A stretch of 64,000 nt of DNA from Roseimarinus sp035271585. Lineage in GTDB: Bacteria > Bacteroidota > Bacteroidia > Bacteroidales > Prolixibacteraceae. This document shows, piece after piece, positions 53,244 to 62,044 of the stretch; position 1 is the first letter of the stretch, and each line of letters opens with the position of its first letter. Both the position numbers and the translations under genes were made by a program. The DNA lies in the NCBI GenBank assembly GCA_035271585.1, contig DATERL010000085.1, forward strand, positions 1 through 64,000. Reading direction: 5' to 3'. The notes under the pieces are model-generated. The model did no database searches. It saw nothing but the letters and a program-made list of their open reading frames with translations, and was not told where the DNA came from.

Positions 53244-54575
53244 ATGATCTATAAAGCATATACTTTAACAAATTTCCGTAATATTCCGCAAATCGAAAGA
53301 TTAAGTAGTAAACAATTAAGAGCGATTGAGGTGGTGGGCAGCGTGTTGCCATTTAAAGTGAGCAACTATATAATTGACGAACTGATTGATTGGGACAACT
53401 TTGAAACAGATCCATTTTATATTTTAACTTTTCCACAAAAAGGGATGCTTTCCGAAGCACATTTTAAAATTATTGATGACTTACTACACCCCGATGTTGA
53501 TAAGCAGATTTTAAAAAACGCTATTGAAGAGATCAGACTCTCGTTAAATCCAAACCCTGCGGGGCAAGAGCACAATGTTCCCGAATTCGAGGGGAAATCT
53601 TTAAATGGGATTCAACATAAATACGACGAAACCATGTTGTTTTTCCCAAGCCAAGGACAAACCTGCCATGCGTATTGTAGCTTTTGCTTTAGGTGGCCAC
53701 AATTTGCACTTAACGAATTCAAATTTGCCATGAAAGAGGCCGACTTAATGGTTCGTTACCTCAAAGCACATCCCGAAATAAGCGATGTGCTGTTTACCGG
53801 TGGCGATCCGGCCATTATGAAGACCAAGTTTTTTGAGTATTATTTTAATGCTTTGCTCGATGCCAATATCCCCAATTTAAAAACCATAAGAATTGGCACT
53901 AAATCATTAACTTATTGGCCTTACCGTTTCACTACCGACGACGATGCCGATGATTTATTACGCCTGTTCGAGAAAACCATCAAGCGTGGAGTGCATATAA
54001 GCATCATGGCCCATTTTAATCACTATCATGCTTTAGAAACCGATGCCGTGAAAGAAGCAATTCGTCGAATAAGAGCTACGGGCGCACAAATACGAACGCA
54101 ATCGCCAGTACTCAAACATATCAATGACTCGGGCGAGATATGGGCTAAAATGTGGCGCAAACAGGTCGATTTAGGACTAATCCCCTATTACATGTTTGTT
54201 GCCCGCGATACCGGAGCGAAGGAGTATTTCGGCGTTAATCTCGAAAGAGTTTACAAAATATATAACGATGCTTACAATCAGGTTAGCGGTATTTGCCGAA
54301 CAATACGAGGCCCCAGCATGTCATGTGACCCAGGGAAACTACACATGGTTGGCATTACCGAAATAAAGGGACAAAAGGTTTTCGCTTTACGTTTTATTCA
54401 AGCACGAAATCGCGAATGGGTTAATCAACTATTTTTCGCAAAATACAGGCCCGATGCTTATTGGTTGAGCGATTTAGAACCCGCTTTCGACCAAGAGAAG
54501 TTTTTCTTTATTGATGAACTAAACGATATGCGACAAAGCCAACACGATTTGTGCCACGCCGAGGGAGTACACTAA
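53244..54575 (+). CDS. KamA-family radical SAM protein
   Basis: A 443-residue radical SAM enzyme of the lysine 2,3-aminomutase family. The Fe-S motif is C141-HAY-C145-SF-C148, followed by VLFTGGDPAIM (SAM-binding GGDP-like). A lysine in SCDPGKLHMVG could hold PLP, as in aminomutases. The substrate is unknown; it is longer than EpmB and distinct from clostridial KamA in its N-terminal 110 residues. ATG 53244 is used rather than the TTG just before it. Possible roles are beta-lysine formation or modification of another substrate. Confidence 0.87.
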   Translation: MIYKAYTLTNFRNIPQIERLSSKQLRAIEVVGSVLPFKVSNYIIDELIDWDNFETDPFYILTFPQKGMLSEAHFKIIDDLLHPDVDKQILKNAIEEIRLSLNPNPAGQEHNVPEFEGKSLNGIQHKYDETMLFFPSQGQTCHAYCSFCFRWPQFALNEFKFAMKEADLMVRYLKAHPEISDVLFTGGDPAIMKTKFFEYYFNALLDANIPNLKTIRIGTKSLTYWPYRFTTDDDADDLLRLFEKTIKRGVHISIMAHFNHYHALETDAVKEAIRRIRATGAQIRTQSPVLKHINDSGEIWAKMWRKQVDLGLIPYYMFVARDTGAKEYFGVNLERVYKIYNDAYNQVSGICRTIRGPSMSCDPGKLHMVGITEIKGQKVFALRFIQARNREWVNQLFFAKYRPDAYWLSDLEPAFDQEKFFFIDELNDMRQSQHDLCHAEGVH

Positions 54576-54582
54576 AAAAAGT

Positions 54583-54615
54583 AAAAGCCTGCTAAGTAAA
54601 TCTTAGCAGGCTTTT
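54583..54615. terminator. Bidirectional terminator between the radical SAM gene and rplT
   Basis: A perfect 14-bp stem (AAAAGCCTGCTAAG with CTTAGCAGGCTTTT), 5-nt loop; T-runs on both sides. Confidence 0.95.
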
Positions 54616-54642
54616 TATATTTCACCTAGAATTTTTAACTGT

Positions 54643-54987
54643 TTATTGAACTTTTTTCACAATTGCTTTAAAAGCAGCTGGATGATTCATTGCTAAATCG
54701 GCCAACACCTTGCGATTAATTTCAATATTTTTTTGCTTTAGCAAATTGATAAAAGTAGAGTAGTTTAAGCCTTCGGGACGAACAGCCGCGTTAATACGCT
54801 GAATCCACAATGCCCTAAAATTACTTTTCTTCTTTTTTCTGTCGCGGTAAGCATATTGTAACCCTTTTTCGTAGGTATTTTTTGCTACTGTCCACACGTT
54901 TTTTCTCGAACCAAAGTATCCCTTGGTTTGCTTCAGGATTTTTTTCCTGCGAGCACGCGATGCAACATTGTTTACACTTCTTGGCAT
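54643..54987 (-). CDS. rplT: Ribosomal protein bL20
   Basis: Large-subunit assembly protein of 114 residues: MPRSVNNVASRARRKKIL, QTKGYFGSRKNVW, YAYRDRKKKKSNFRALWIQR, INAAVRPEGLNYS. The ATG at 54987 gives the normal N-terminus; a longer frame with 14 extra residues begins in the spacer. In other bacteria bL20 represses this operon by binding the leader or rpmI region. Confidence 0.98.
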   Translation of the reverse strand: MPRSVNNVASRARRKKILKQTKGYFGSRKNVWTVAKNTYEKGLQYAYRDRKKKKSNFRALWIQRINAAVRPEGLNYSTFINLLKQKNIEINRKVLADLAMNHPAAFKAIVKKVQ

Positions 54988-55084
54988 AATTTCAAATTTT
55001 AGAGTGGTTAGCGCCTTGTTTATAAACAAGAACTTGCTCAGCTAATTCACTCGGTTAACTACTAGTTTAACTGTTACAAAAGGA

Positions 55085-55282
55085 TTATTTCATGGCAAGC
55101 AACAACTTAACATTGTTCTCGTCCGATTTATCGACCAAGCCCGAGTATGTAAGGTTGCGTTTGCGCTTAGTGCTTTTTTTAGTCAAAATATGACTTTTAT
55201 AAGCATGTTTCCTTTTGATTTTACCTGTACCGGTTAGCTTAAAACGTTTTTTAGCACCGGCATTAGTTTTCATTTTCGGCAT
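55085..55282 (-). CDS. rpmI: Ribosomal protein bL35
   Basis: Sixty-five residues: MPKMKTNAGAKKRFKLTGTG, KIKRKHAYKSHILTKKSTKR, then the usual C-terminus ending LLAMK. It lies between infC and rplT in the conserved order. Confidence 0.98.
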   Translation of the reverse strand: MPKMKTNAGAKKRFKLTGTGKIKRKHAYKSHILTKKSTKRKRNLTYSGLVDKSDENNVKLLLAMK

Positions 55283-55305
55283 TATCCTACTTTTTAAAAA
55301 TTATT

Positions 55306-55854
55306 TTATTTCTTCTTCTTAGGTGAAATAAATATTGTCATACGTTTTCCTTCTAGTTTGGGCATTTGTTCTAATGCTCCTAGTTCTTCGAGCTCCTGAG
55401 CAAATTTCAGAAGGAGAATTTCGCCTTGTTCTTTAAAAAGAATAGAACGTCCCTTGAAAAAAACAAAAGCTTTTACTTTAGCACCATCTTTCAAAAACTT
55501 TTCGGCATGACGCAGCTTAAACTGGTAGTCATGTTCGTCGGTATTGGGGCCAAATCGGATTTCCTTAACAACCACTTTTATTGTAGTTGCTTTCATCTCC
55601 TTCTGTTTCTTCTTTTGTTGATAAAGAAACTTTTGGTAATCGATGATTTTACATACAGGCGGCTCTGCTTTTGGAGAAATCTCCACAAGATCCAAATCCA
55701 TTTCGTCGGCCATTTTCAAGGCTTTTGGAGTGGCAAACACTCCTGCCTCCTCGATATTTTCGCCAACCAACCGAACTTCCGGTACTCTTATTTGATAATT
55801 GATACGATAAGAAATCTCGTCTTTTTTATCATATCTTCTACCTTTTAGTGCTAT
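55306..55854 (-). CDS. infC: Translation initiation factor IF-3, starting at an AUA codon
   Basis: IF-3 checks the initiator tRNA and start codon on the 30S subunit. The frame carries all of IF-3: N-terminal ISYRINYQIRVPEVRLVGEN, linker and PPVCKIIDYQKF, then KEIRFGPNTDEHDYQFKLRH, VKAFVFFKGRSI and the C-terminal GKRMTIFISPKKKK. No ATG, GTG or TTG exists at the expected beginning. The only fitting start is ATA at 55852-55854, placing MALKGRRYDKKDE at the position where homologues have M-A; it has AAGGAGG 8 nt upstream. That gives 182 residues. infC in E. coli likewise uses a rare start (AUU) for self-repression. Confidence 0.93.
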   Translation of the reverse strand: MALKGRRYDKKDEISYRINYQIRVPEVRLVGENIEEAGVFATPKALKMADEMDLDLVEISPKAEPPVCKIIDYQKFLYQQKKKQKEMKATTIKVVVKEIRFGPNTDEHDYQFKLRHAEKFLKDGAKVKAFVFFKGRSILFKEQGEILLLKFAQELEELGALEQMPKLEGKRMTIFISPKKKK

Positions 55855-55862
55855 AGTTTTAC

Positions 55863-55869
55863 CCTCCTT
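55863..55869 (-). promoter_or_regulatory. Perfect Shine-Dalgarno before the infC AUA codon
   Basis: AAGGAGG on the minus strand, 8 nt before ATA. Shine-Dalgarno sequences are otherwise nearly absent from gene starts in this window, so this one is exceptional and supports initiation at the AUA. Confidence 0.85.
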
Positions 55870-55887
55870 AAATTAGTTAGTATTCAG

Positions 55888-57837
55888 TTATTTATATATT
55901 GAATTGAGTTGCTGTTTTACCTCGTTACTGATAAAATCGGCAAATTCATTTAAACTCATTGTTCCTTGGTCGCCTTCGCCCTGGCGGCGCACTGACACCA
56001 ATTCTGATTCGGCTTCTTTCTCGCCTACAATCAGCAAATAAGGGATTCTTTTCAGTTCGTTATCCCTAATCTTCCTGCCAATCTTTTCGTTACGGTCGTC
56101 AACAACGGTGCGAATATCGGAAATATTTAAAATATTTGAAACTTTTCGAGCATAATCGTTAAATTTTTCGCTGATGGGCATTACCACAACTTGCTCTGGA
56201 GTTAACCAAAGAGGAAATTTACCAGCAGTATGTTCGATTAAAACAGCCACAAATCGCTCCATCGATCCAAATGGCGCACGGTGTATCATCACCGGACGAT
56301 GTTTTTGGTTATCGGCACCGGTGTACTCCAGTTCGAAACGTTCAGGCAGGTTGTAGTCAACCTGTATGGTGCCCAACTGCCAGCTCCGCCCAACGGCATC
56401 TTTGACCATGAAATCGAGTTTAGGACCATAAAATGCTGCTTCGCCAGTTTCGGTCACCGTGATTAAACCCTTTTCGGCAGAAGCTTCGATAATAGCGCGT
56501 TCAGCTTTTTCCCAATTTTCATCCGATCCAATATACTTCTCGGTATTTTTTGGGTCACGAAGTGAAATTTGTGCAGTAAAGTTCTTAAAATCGAGGGCTT
56601 TAAAGATAATGAAAATAATATCAATTACTTTTTTAAACTCATCTTTAAGCTGATCGTGCGTGCAAAAAATGTGGGCATCATCTTGTGTAAAGCCACGTAC
56701 TCGGGTCAAGCCGTGCAACTCGCCACTCATTTCGTAACGGTAAACGGTACCAAATTCGGCGTAGCGTATGGGGAGGTCTTTGTAAGAGTGTGGGCGTGCT
56801 TTATATATTTCGCAATGGTGTGGGCAATTCATTGGTTTTAGCAGGTACTCTTCGCCTTCTTGGGGAGTATGGATAACCTGAAACGAATCTTTACCGTATT
56901 TTTCATAGTGGCCCGAAGTTTTATAAAGATTTACATCGCCAATATGTGGGGTAATTACCTGTTCGTAGCCAAAGTTTTTTTGAACTTTTTTCAAGAATAA
57001 TTCGAGTTGCTCGCGTAGTTGTGCTCCTTTGGGCATCCAAAGTGGCAAGCCCATTCCAACAGCTTGCGAAAAGGTAAAGAGATCCATTTCTTTACCAATT
57101 TTACGGTGGTCGCGTTTTTTTGCTTCTTCAAGCAAAACAAGGTATTCTTCCAACAATTTAGCTTTCGGAAAAGAAATACCGTAAACGCGGGTCAGCATTT
57201 TATTTTTTTCGTTGCCGCGCCAGTAAGCGCCTGCAACACTCAAAAGCTTAATGGCTTTAATGTGCTCGGTGTTAGGAAGGTGTGGGCCACGACATAAATC
57301 GGTAAAATTACCTTGATGATATAATGTTATGGTACCATCTTCGAGCTCGCTAATAAGTTCCAACTTATAAGGATCATTCTTTTCAGTAAAGCGTTTTAAA
57401 GCCTCTGCTTTTGATACTACTTCACGAACGATATCGTTTTTCTGACGAGCCAGTTCAAGCATCTTCTTCTCGATAATCTCGAGATCATTTTCGGTGATTA
57501 CTTTACCTGCGGGGAGGTCAACATCGTAATAAAAACCGTTTTCGATGGTTGGTCCAATACCAAACTTGGTATCAGGATACAATGCCTCAATGGCCTCGGC
57601 CAATAAGTGAGCCGATGAATGCCAAAAGGCGTGTTTGCCTTCTTGGTCGTCCCATTTATTAAGTTTAATGGTGGCATCGGAATCAATTTTACGCGTAAGG
57701 TCAAGCACTTCGCCATTCACTGTTATCGACAAAACTTCTTTTGCTAAACGTGGACTGATGGCGTTGGCTATCTCCAAACCGGAAACCGGTGCTTCAAATT
57801 GTTTAATCCCTCCATCGGGTAAAGTTATATTGATCAT
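55888..57837 (-). CDS. thrS: Threonyl-tRNA synthetase
   Basis: A 649-residue class II synthetase: TGS domain (INITLPDGGIKQFE), editing domain with HSSAHLLAEAIE (HxxxH) and the matching Cys/His region (NTEHIKAIKLLSVAGAYWRG), catalytic core with motif 2 MNCPHHCEIY and RYAEFGTVYRYE, motif 3 MIHRAPFGSMERF, and anticodon-binding domain. ATG 57837 begins MINITLPDG; a TTG at 57855 lies at the predicted transcript start. First gene of thrS-infC-rpmI-rplT. Confidence 0.98.
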   Translation of the reverse strand: MINITLPDGGIKQFEAPVSGLEIANAISPRLAKEVLSITVNGEVLDLTRKIDSDATIKLNKWDDQEGKHAFWHSSAHLLAEAIEALYPDTKFGIGPTIENGFYYDVDLPAGKVITENDLEIIEKKMLELARQKNDIVREVVSKAEALKRFTEKNDPYKLELISELEDGTITLYHQGNFTDLCRGPHLPNTEHIKAIKLLSVAGAYWRGNEKNKMLTRVYGISFPKAKLLEEYLVLLEEAKKRDHRKIGKEMDLFTFSQAVGMGLPLWMPKGAQLREQLELFLKKVQKNFGYEQVITPHIGDVNLYKTSGHYEKYGKDSFQVIHTPQEGEEYLLKPMNCPHHCEIYKARPHSYKDLPIRYAEFGTVYRYEMSGELHGLTRVRGFTQDDAHIFCTHDQLKDEFKKVIDIIFIIFKALDFKNFTAQISLRDPKNTEKYIGSDENWEKAERAIIEASAEKGLITVTETGEAAFYGPKLDFMVKDAVGRSWQLGTIQVDYNLPERFELEYTGADNQKHRPVMIHRAPFGSMERFVAVLIEHTAGKFPLWLTPEQVVVMPISEKFNDYARKVSNILNISDIRTVVDDRNEKIGRKIRDNELKRIPYLLIVGEKEAESELVSVRRQGEGDQGTMSLNEFADFISNEVKQQLNSIYK

Positions 57838-57863
57838 ATTCGCTTTATTTTTCAAAATGTGTG

Positions 57864-57892
57864 CAAAGATAATTAATCTGTTAAAAAACCAA
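57864..57892 (-). promoter_or_regulatory. Promoter of the thrS-infC-rpmI-rplT operon
   Basis: Minus-strand TATCTTTG (57864-57871) is an exact -7 box; TTG at 57890-57892 is 18 bp upstream. The predicted RNA start near 57857 gives a leader of about 20 nt for thrS. Confidence 0.55.
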
Positions 57893-58381
57893 CTGCAAAA
57901 AGGGCAATAATTTGCTGTTTTCTACAAGGGTTAACGTTAAAAACGGATTATTGACGACCATAGTTAAAAATGAATGCTGACAGGTTGAAGATAACTCTGT
58001 TGTGGAATTGAGCTTCAGCAGCGTATTTTGAGTAATTTATTATTTAAAATTCACTATTAAAACTGAAGCCTAATTGACGAAGTTGATACTCAAAAAGCAT
58101 GAAAATTAAATGGGTTCAGTTATTTATCATCAACTTAACACAATTAAAAATTCAAAAACCTGTTATTTTCAAATGTGATTGTACTTATTGACACTAACAT
58201 CGATGTTTGCATTTCGCCCAAAGGCAATTATGATGGCTTAAAAATAAATAACCATGCCATTTGACATTAATTACACATTCGACAAAAAAGCTTTAAGCGA
58301 GTTATTTTTTGGTACAAAAAAATAATAGTATTTTTCCATCAAATTTGAATTCTGACAACCATTTTTCGAAATACACTGTAT
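57893..58381. other. Gene-poor spacer, possible decayed coding fragments
   Basis: About 490 bp without a standard gene. Two very short plus-strand frames stand out: GTG 58175 to TGA 58264 (29 codons, codon use resembling coding DNA, containing ISPKGNYDGLKINN) and ATG 58254 to TAA 58325 (23 codons, containing FDKKALSELFFG). They could be small proteins or remains of a lost gene. No promoter for the peptidase gene was identified. Confidence 0.35.
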
Positions 58382-60580
58382 ATGAGACTTATAACAACTT
58401 TTTTATTACTTGGTATTTTCTTCTCTACTCCTTTTTTATTATTAGGACAAAATCAGCTTACGCTCGACGATTTTATCGTTAATAAAACATTTTCCCAAAA
58501 AACAGTGAATGGGTTAAAATCGATGAACGATGGAGAGCATTATTCTTCAATAGAAGAAAGCACTTCGATTGTAAAATACAGCTATAAAACGGGCAAGCAA
58601 GTTGACATAATTCTCGATTTGAATACGATTGAAAACTGTCCGATCAAAAACATTTCGGCCTACGAATTTAGCAGCAATGAAAATCGAATTCTGCTCGAAA
58701 CCAATCCAAAAAGTATTTACAGACATTCGTATTCTGCCAATTATTATGTTTGGGATCATTACACCGAAACGTTATATGACGTGTCGGAAAACGGTCCCCA
58801 ACAAGTGGCTACCTTTTCGCCCGATGGCGAGCGCATAGCTTTTGTGCGCGACAACAATGTTTTCATTAAAACCATTCGGTTTGGCACCGAGCTACAGGTT
58901 ACTTTCGATGGCAAAAAAAATGAAATAATTAATGGTGTCCCCGACTGGGTTTACGAAGAGGAATTTAGCTACAATAAAGCATTCGAATGGTCGCCCGACA
59001 GTAAAATGCTTGCTTTTGTAAAATTTAATGAATCGCAAGTGCGAGAATTTACGATACCAATGTACAAAGGACTTTCGCCCGAGAATAACGAAAATGCATT
59101 GTATCCCGGCGAATACACATTTAAATACCCCAAGGCCGGTGAGAAAAACTCAGAAGTTAGTGTTCATATTTTCGATGTAAAAACACGCACCCAAATTAAA
59201 GTCAATGTTGGCGACAATGTTGATATTTATATTCCTCGGATAAAGTGGAGCCTCGAAGGTAACGACCTGGCTGTTTTTCGTTTAAACCGAATACAAAACG
59301 AGTTAACCCTTCTTTACGCCAACCCTTTTACTGGCGATACACGTACGCTTGTTACTGAACGCAACAATCGTTTTATCGATCAAGCCTACCTCGATCAGTT
59401 TTGCTACCTCGACGATGGCAAACACTTTGTAGTATTGAGCGAGCGCGATGGTTGGTCGCACCTTTATTTATACCGGAACAATGGTTTTTTAGTGAAACAA
59501 ATAACTACCGGCAAGTTTGATGTAACCGACTTTTATGGTTTTGATGTAAAACAAAACACATTTTATTACCAGGCAGCCAAAAAATCGCCACTACAACGCG
59601 AGGTTTATTCAATAAGCCTCGATGGCAAAAAAGAAACACTTATTTCAAAAAAAGAAGGAACCAGCAAAATCATTTTCGGCAAGGAATACCAATATTACCT
59701 GCTCTATCACAGCAGTAAATCAGCGCCATTAAAAGTCAGCGTTCACAACCAAAAAGGAAAAGAGCTTCGCGTAATTATTGATAATGATGAATTATTGGCC
59801 AAAGTGAAAAGCTACACCATGCCCATGTTTGAGTTTATTCGTTTTAAAACTCCCCAAGATATTGAATTGAACGGCTATCTTATCAAACCATCGAATTTTG
59901 ATCCCAATAATAAATATCCTGTGGTTATTACGCAATACAGCGGACCCAACTCACAGGAAGTACTCGATAGCTGGAATATCGACTGGCATTATTTCCTAGC
60001 CGAACAAGGTTACATTGTAGCTAGTATAGATCCGCGAGGTACAGCTGCACGAGGCGAAGAATTCCGAAAATGCACCTATTTGCAGTTGGGAAAACTCGAA
60101 TCGGACGACATGGTTGAAGCAGCAAAGCACATTGCCTCACTGCCTTTTACCGACGAACAAAACATGGCCATTTGGGGCTGGAGTTATGGCGGTTTTATGA
60201 CTGCCTTGTGCATGAACAAAGGTGGCGAGCTATTTAAAGCAGGCATAGCAGTTGCACCCGTTACCAACTGGCGTTATTACGATACCGTATATACGGAGCG
60301 TTTTATGCGAACTCCACAGCAAAACCCATTTGGATACGATGACAATTCGACCATAAACAATGTTAAAAACATCAAAGGAAATTTGTTGTTAATTCATGGA
60401 ACGGCCGACGATAATGTTCATGTCCAAAACACCTTCGAATATACCGAAGCGCTGGTACAAGCCGAAATTCCTTTCGATATGCACATTTACACCAATCGGA
60501 ATCATTCTATTTTTGGGGGAAATACTCGTGTGCACTTGTATAAAAAAATGTTGAGCTTTTTTGATCATAATTTGAAGTAA
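58382..60580 (+). CDS. Dipeptidyl peptidase IV (S9 family)
   Basis: A 732-residue secreted serine exopeptidase, removing X-Pro/X-Ala dipeptides. Residues 1-23 are a signal peptide; about 60-480 form the DPPIV_N eight-bladed propeller (VATFSPDGERIAFVRDNN, YEEEFSYNKAFEWSPDSKMLA including the Glu-Glu pair that binds the substrate amino end); about 520-732 are the alpha/beta hydrolase with nucleophile Ser601 in GWSYGG, Asp676/677 in HGTADDNVH and His708 in NRNHSI. The family is typical of asaccharolytic and protein-degrading Bacteroidota. No T9SS sorting domain is present, so it is likely periplasmic or outer-membrane associated. Confidence 0.95.
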   Translation: MRLITTFLLLGIFFSTPFLLLGQNQLTLDDFIVNKTFSQKTVNGLKSMNDGEHYSSIEESTSIVKYSYKTGKQVDIILDLNTIENCPIKNISAYEFSSNENRILLETNPKSIYRHSYSANYYVWDHYTETLYDVSENGPQQVATFSPDGERIAFVRDNNVFIKTIRFGTELQVTFDGKKNEIINGVPDWVYEEEFSYNKAFEWSPDSKMLAFVKFNESQVREFTIPMYKGLSPENNENALYPGEYTFKYPKAGEKNSEVSVHIFDVKTRTQIKVNVGDNVDIYIPRIKWSLEGNDLAVFRLNRIQNELTLLYANPFTGDTRTLVTERNNRFIDQAYLDQFCYLDDGKHFVVLSERDGWSHLYLYRNNGFLVKQITTGKFDVTDFYGFDVKQNTFYYQAAKKSPLQREVYSISLDGKKETLISKKEGTSKIIFGKEYQYYLLYHSSKSAPLKVSVHNQKGKELRVIIDNDELLAKVKSYTMPMFEFIRFKTPQDIELNGYLIKPSNFDPNNKYPVVITQYSGPNSQEVLDSWNIDWHYFLAEQGYIVASIDPRGTAARGEEFRKCTYLQLGKLESDDMVEAAKHIASLPFTDEQNMAIWGWSYGGFMTALCMNKGGELFKAGIAVAPVTNWRYYDTVYTERFMRTPQQNPFGYDDNSTINNVKNIKGNLLLIHGTADDNVHVQNTFEYTEALVQAEIPFDMHIYTNRNHSIFGGNTRVHLYKKMLSFFDHNLK

Positions 60581-60660
60581 ATCGCTTTTATAAACTCAAG
60601 GGATGAGTATAAAAAATCTTAATCTTTTAAACACACGTAATACATGGTTTTATGTATTAG

Positions 60661-60735
60661 TGGGTTGTAACGGATTCGAACCGATGACCCCTACCCTGTC
60701 AAGGTAATGCTCTAAACCAACTGAGCTAACAACCC
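60661..60735 (-). tRNA. tRNA-Val (anticodon GAC)
   Basis: A complete cloverleaf on the minus strand: acceptor stem GGGTTGT/ACAACCC (7 perfect pairs), D arm GCTC/GAGC, anticodon loop TTGACAG (GAC), T loop TTCGAAT, discriminator A. The T stem ATCGG/CCGTT has one T-T mismatch. CCA is not encoded, unlike the CAU tRNA in this window. GAC decodes GUC valine. Confidence 0.9.
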
Positions 60736-60757
60736 TTAAAATAACAAAAAAACTTAA

Positions 60758-60841
60758 TCTGCTAAACGGATTCGAACCGTTCCGTCAGCTGACGGACTAC
60801 CCTGTCAAGGTAATGCGCTAAACCAACTGAGCTAACAACCC
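60758..60841 (-). pseudogene. Rearranged tRNA-Val copy with a palindrome in place of the variable loop
   Basis: Lies about 20 bp upstream of the intact tRNA-Val on the same strand. The 5' acceptor strand, D arm (one change) and anticodon arm are copied exactly, but the variable loop is replaced by the 16-bp palindrome TCCGTCAGCTGACGGA (60781-60796). A T arm (AACGG/CCGTT) follows, but the 3' acceptor strand is TAGCAGA-like and cannot pair with GGGTTGT. It should not fold as a functional tRNA. The 12 bp upstream of the 5' end are also shared with the intact gene, so it arose by tandem duplication. Confidence 0.8.
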
Positions 60842-61042
60842 TTAAAATGAGTTTTGTCTATACCTCATTTTTTTGCGAAAATACTAATTTTAGCCATATA
60901 GTCATATTTTTGTCTGGAAAAAACTATTCAACAATTACATGAAAAGCATTTTGGATCCGAGATGACGTACTATTCAGCATCTATTTTTGGTTTATCTAGC
61001 TTAAAAAAAGGGAATGATTTAAACTAAAAAGTCAGAGCAAAA

Positions 61043-61068
61043 AAAAAGAGCGAATAAACGCTCTTTTT
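61043..61068 (-). terminator. Terminator after the GT5-like gene
   Basis: AAAAAGAGCG/CGCTCTTTTT stem with 6-nt loop and a T-run on the minus strand, 17 bp after the stop codon. Confidence 0.88.
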
Positions 61069-61084
61069 AAATATATTATTTCAA

Positions 61085-61897
61085 CTATCTATCTGCCAGA
61101 AGCTTATCGTAAAACTCGTCATAAGCATCAATATAAGTTTCCTCGGGATGATAGGCTAAAGTAGGCAAACCACTTTCGTTAATTAGCTTATCAACTTCGG
61201 GGTTTAATTCTGGACTACCTTTTATAATACCATCGGCATATTTTATGGCCAGTTTATTCATATTGATATAAGTAGGTTCTTTAAGCATATCAATATCTTC
61301 TTCCGAGATATCTTCGCTTAAGAGTTTACTAATAAACTCAGTATTTAACGAACCCTTGAAATCATCATTATGCGCCGAAAAAACAACCTTTGCATCGACA
61401 AATAATGGATCGTTGAAATATGTTTTTTTAACAAACAATGGTACTAAAGCACCAAACCATCCTTGACAATGAATTAAATCGGGCGCCCAACGAAGTTTAA
61501 TTACCGTTTCGAGTACACCTTTTGCAAAAAAGATGCTTCTTTCGTCGTTATCGATAAAAAACTTCCCTTCTTTATCGGACAGCACTTGTTTACGGTGGAA
61601 ATAATCTTCGTTATCGATAAAATAAACCTGCATACGGGCAGGTTGTATCGATGCCACCTTTATAATAAGCGGATGATCCGAATCGTTAATTACCAAATTC
61701 ATACCCGACAATCGGATGACTTCGTGCAACTGATTACGACGTTCGTTAACAGAACCGTAACGTGGCATAAAAGTCCTGATTTCTTTTCCCTTTTCTTGTA
61801 TTCCTTGGGGAAGAAATCTGCCTATTTTGGATTTTTCTGATTCTGGTAAGTAGGGAGTAATCTCTTGAAAAATAAACAATACCTTTTTCTTTTCCAT
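61085..61897 (-). CDS. Glycogen/starch synthase-like protein, N-terminal half only
   Basis: A 270-residue protein resembling the N-terminal Rossmann domain of GT5 starch/glycogen synthases (VLFIFQEITPYLPESE, FMPRYGSVNERRNQLHEV, DLIHCQGWFGALVPLFVK, SAHNDDFKGSL). The C-terminal half that binds ADP-glucose is absent, and the KxGGL loop is replaced by SKIGRFLPQG, so glycogen synthase activity is doubtful. The ATG at 61897 begins MEKKKVLFIFQE. It is divergent from panC, an arrangement common in Bacteroidota. A -7 box TACTTTTG is at 61923-61930. Confidence 0.82.
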   Translation of the reverse strand: MEKKKVLFIFQEITPYLPESEKSKIGRFLPQGIQEKGKEIRTFMPRYGSVNERRNQLHEVIRLSGMNLVINDSDHPLIIKVASIQPARMQVYFIDNEDYFHRKQVLSDKEGKFFIDNDERSIFFAKGVLETVIKLRWAPDLIHCQGWFGALVPLFVKKTYFNDPLFVDAKVVFSAHNDDFKGSLNTEFISKLLSEDISEEDIDMLKEPTYINMNKLAIKYADGIIKGSPELNPEVDKLINESGLPTLAYHPEETYIDAYDEFYDKLLADR

Positions 61898-61922
61898 TCT
61901 ATCTTTCGATATTATTGATTTG

Positions 61923-61930
61923 CAAAAGTA
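61923..61930 (-). promoter_or_regulatory. -7 box TACTTTTG for the GT5-like gene
   Basis: Exact TAnnTTTG match on the minus strand, 25 bp upstream of the ATG; no -33 at the right spacing. Confidence 0.4.
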
Positions 61931-62044
61931 GTAAAAAATAACCAATTAACCACTGACTTACATTTTCATATTTCATTAAAAGAATGGTTCTATACTGTTT
62001 TGTTAGTAATTTATTTATTTACTTTGCAGCCTAATTGTTAATAA

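Noticed and set aside
57837..57855. TTG at 57855 as the thrS start
   Set aside because: It coincides with the predicted transcript start; ATG 57837 gives the normal TGS-domain N-terminus.
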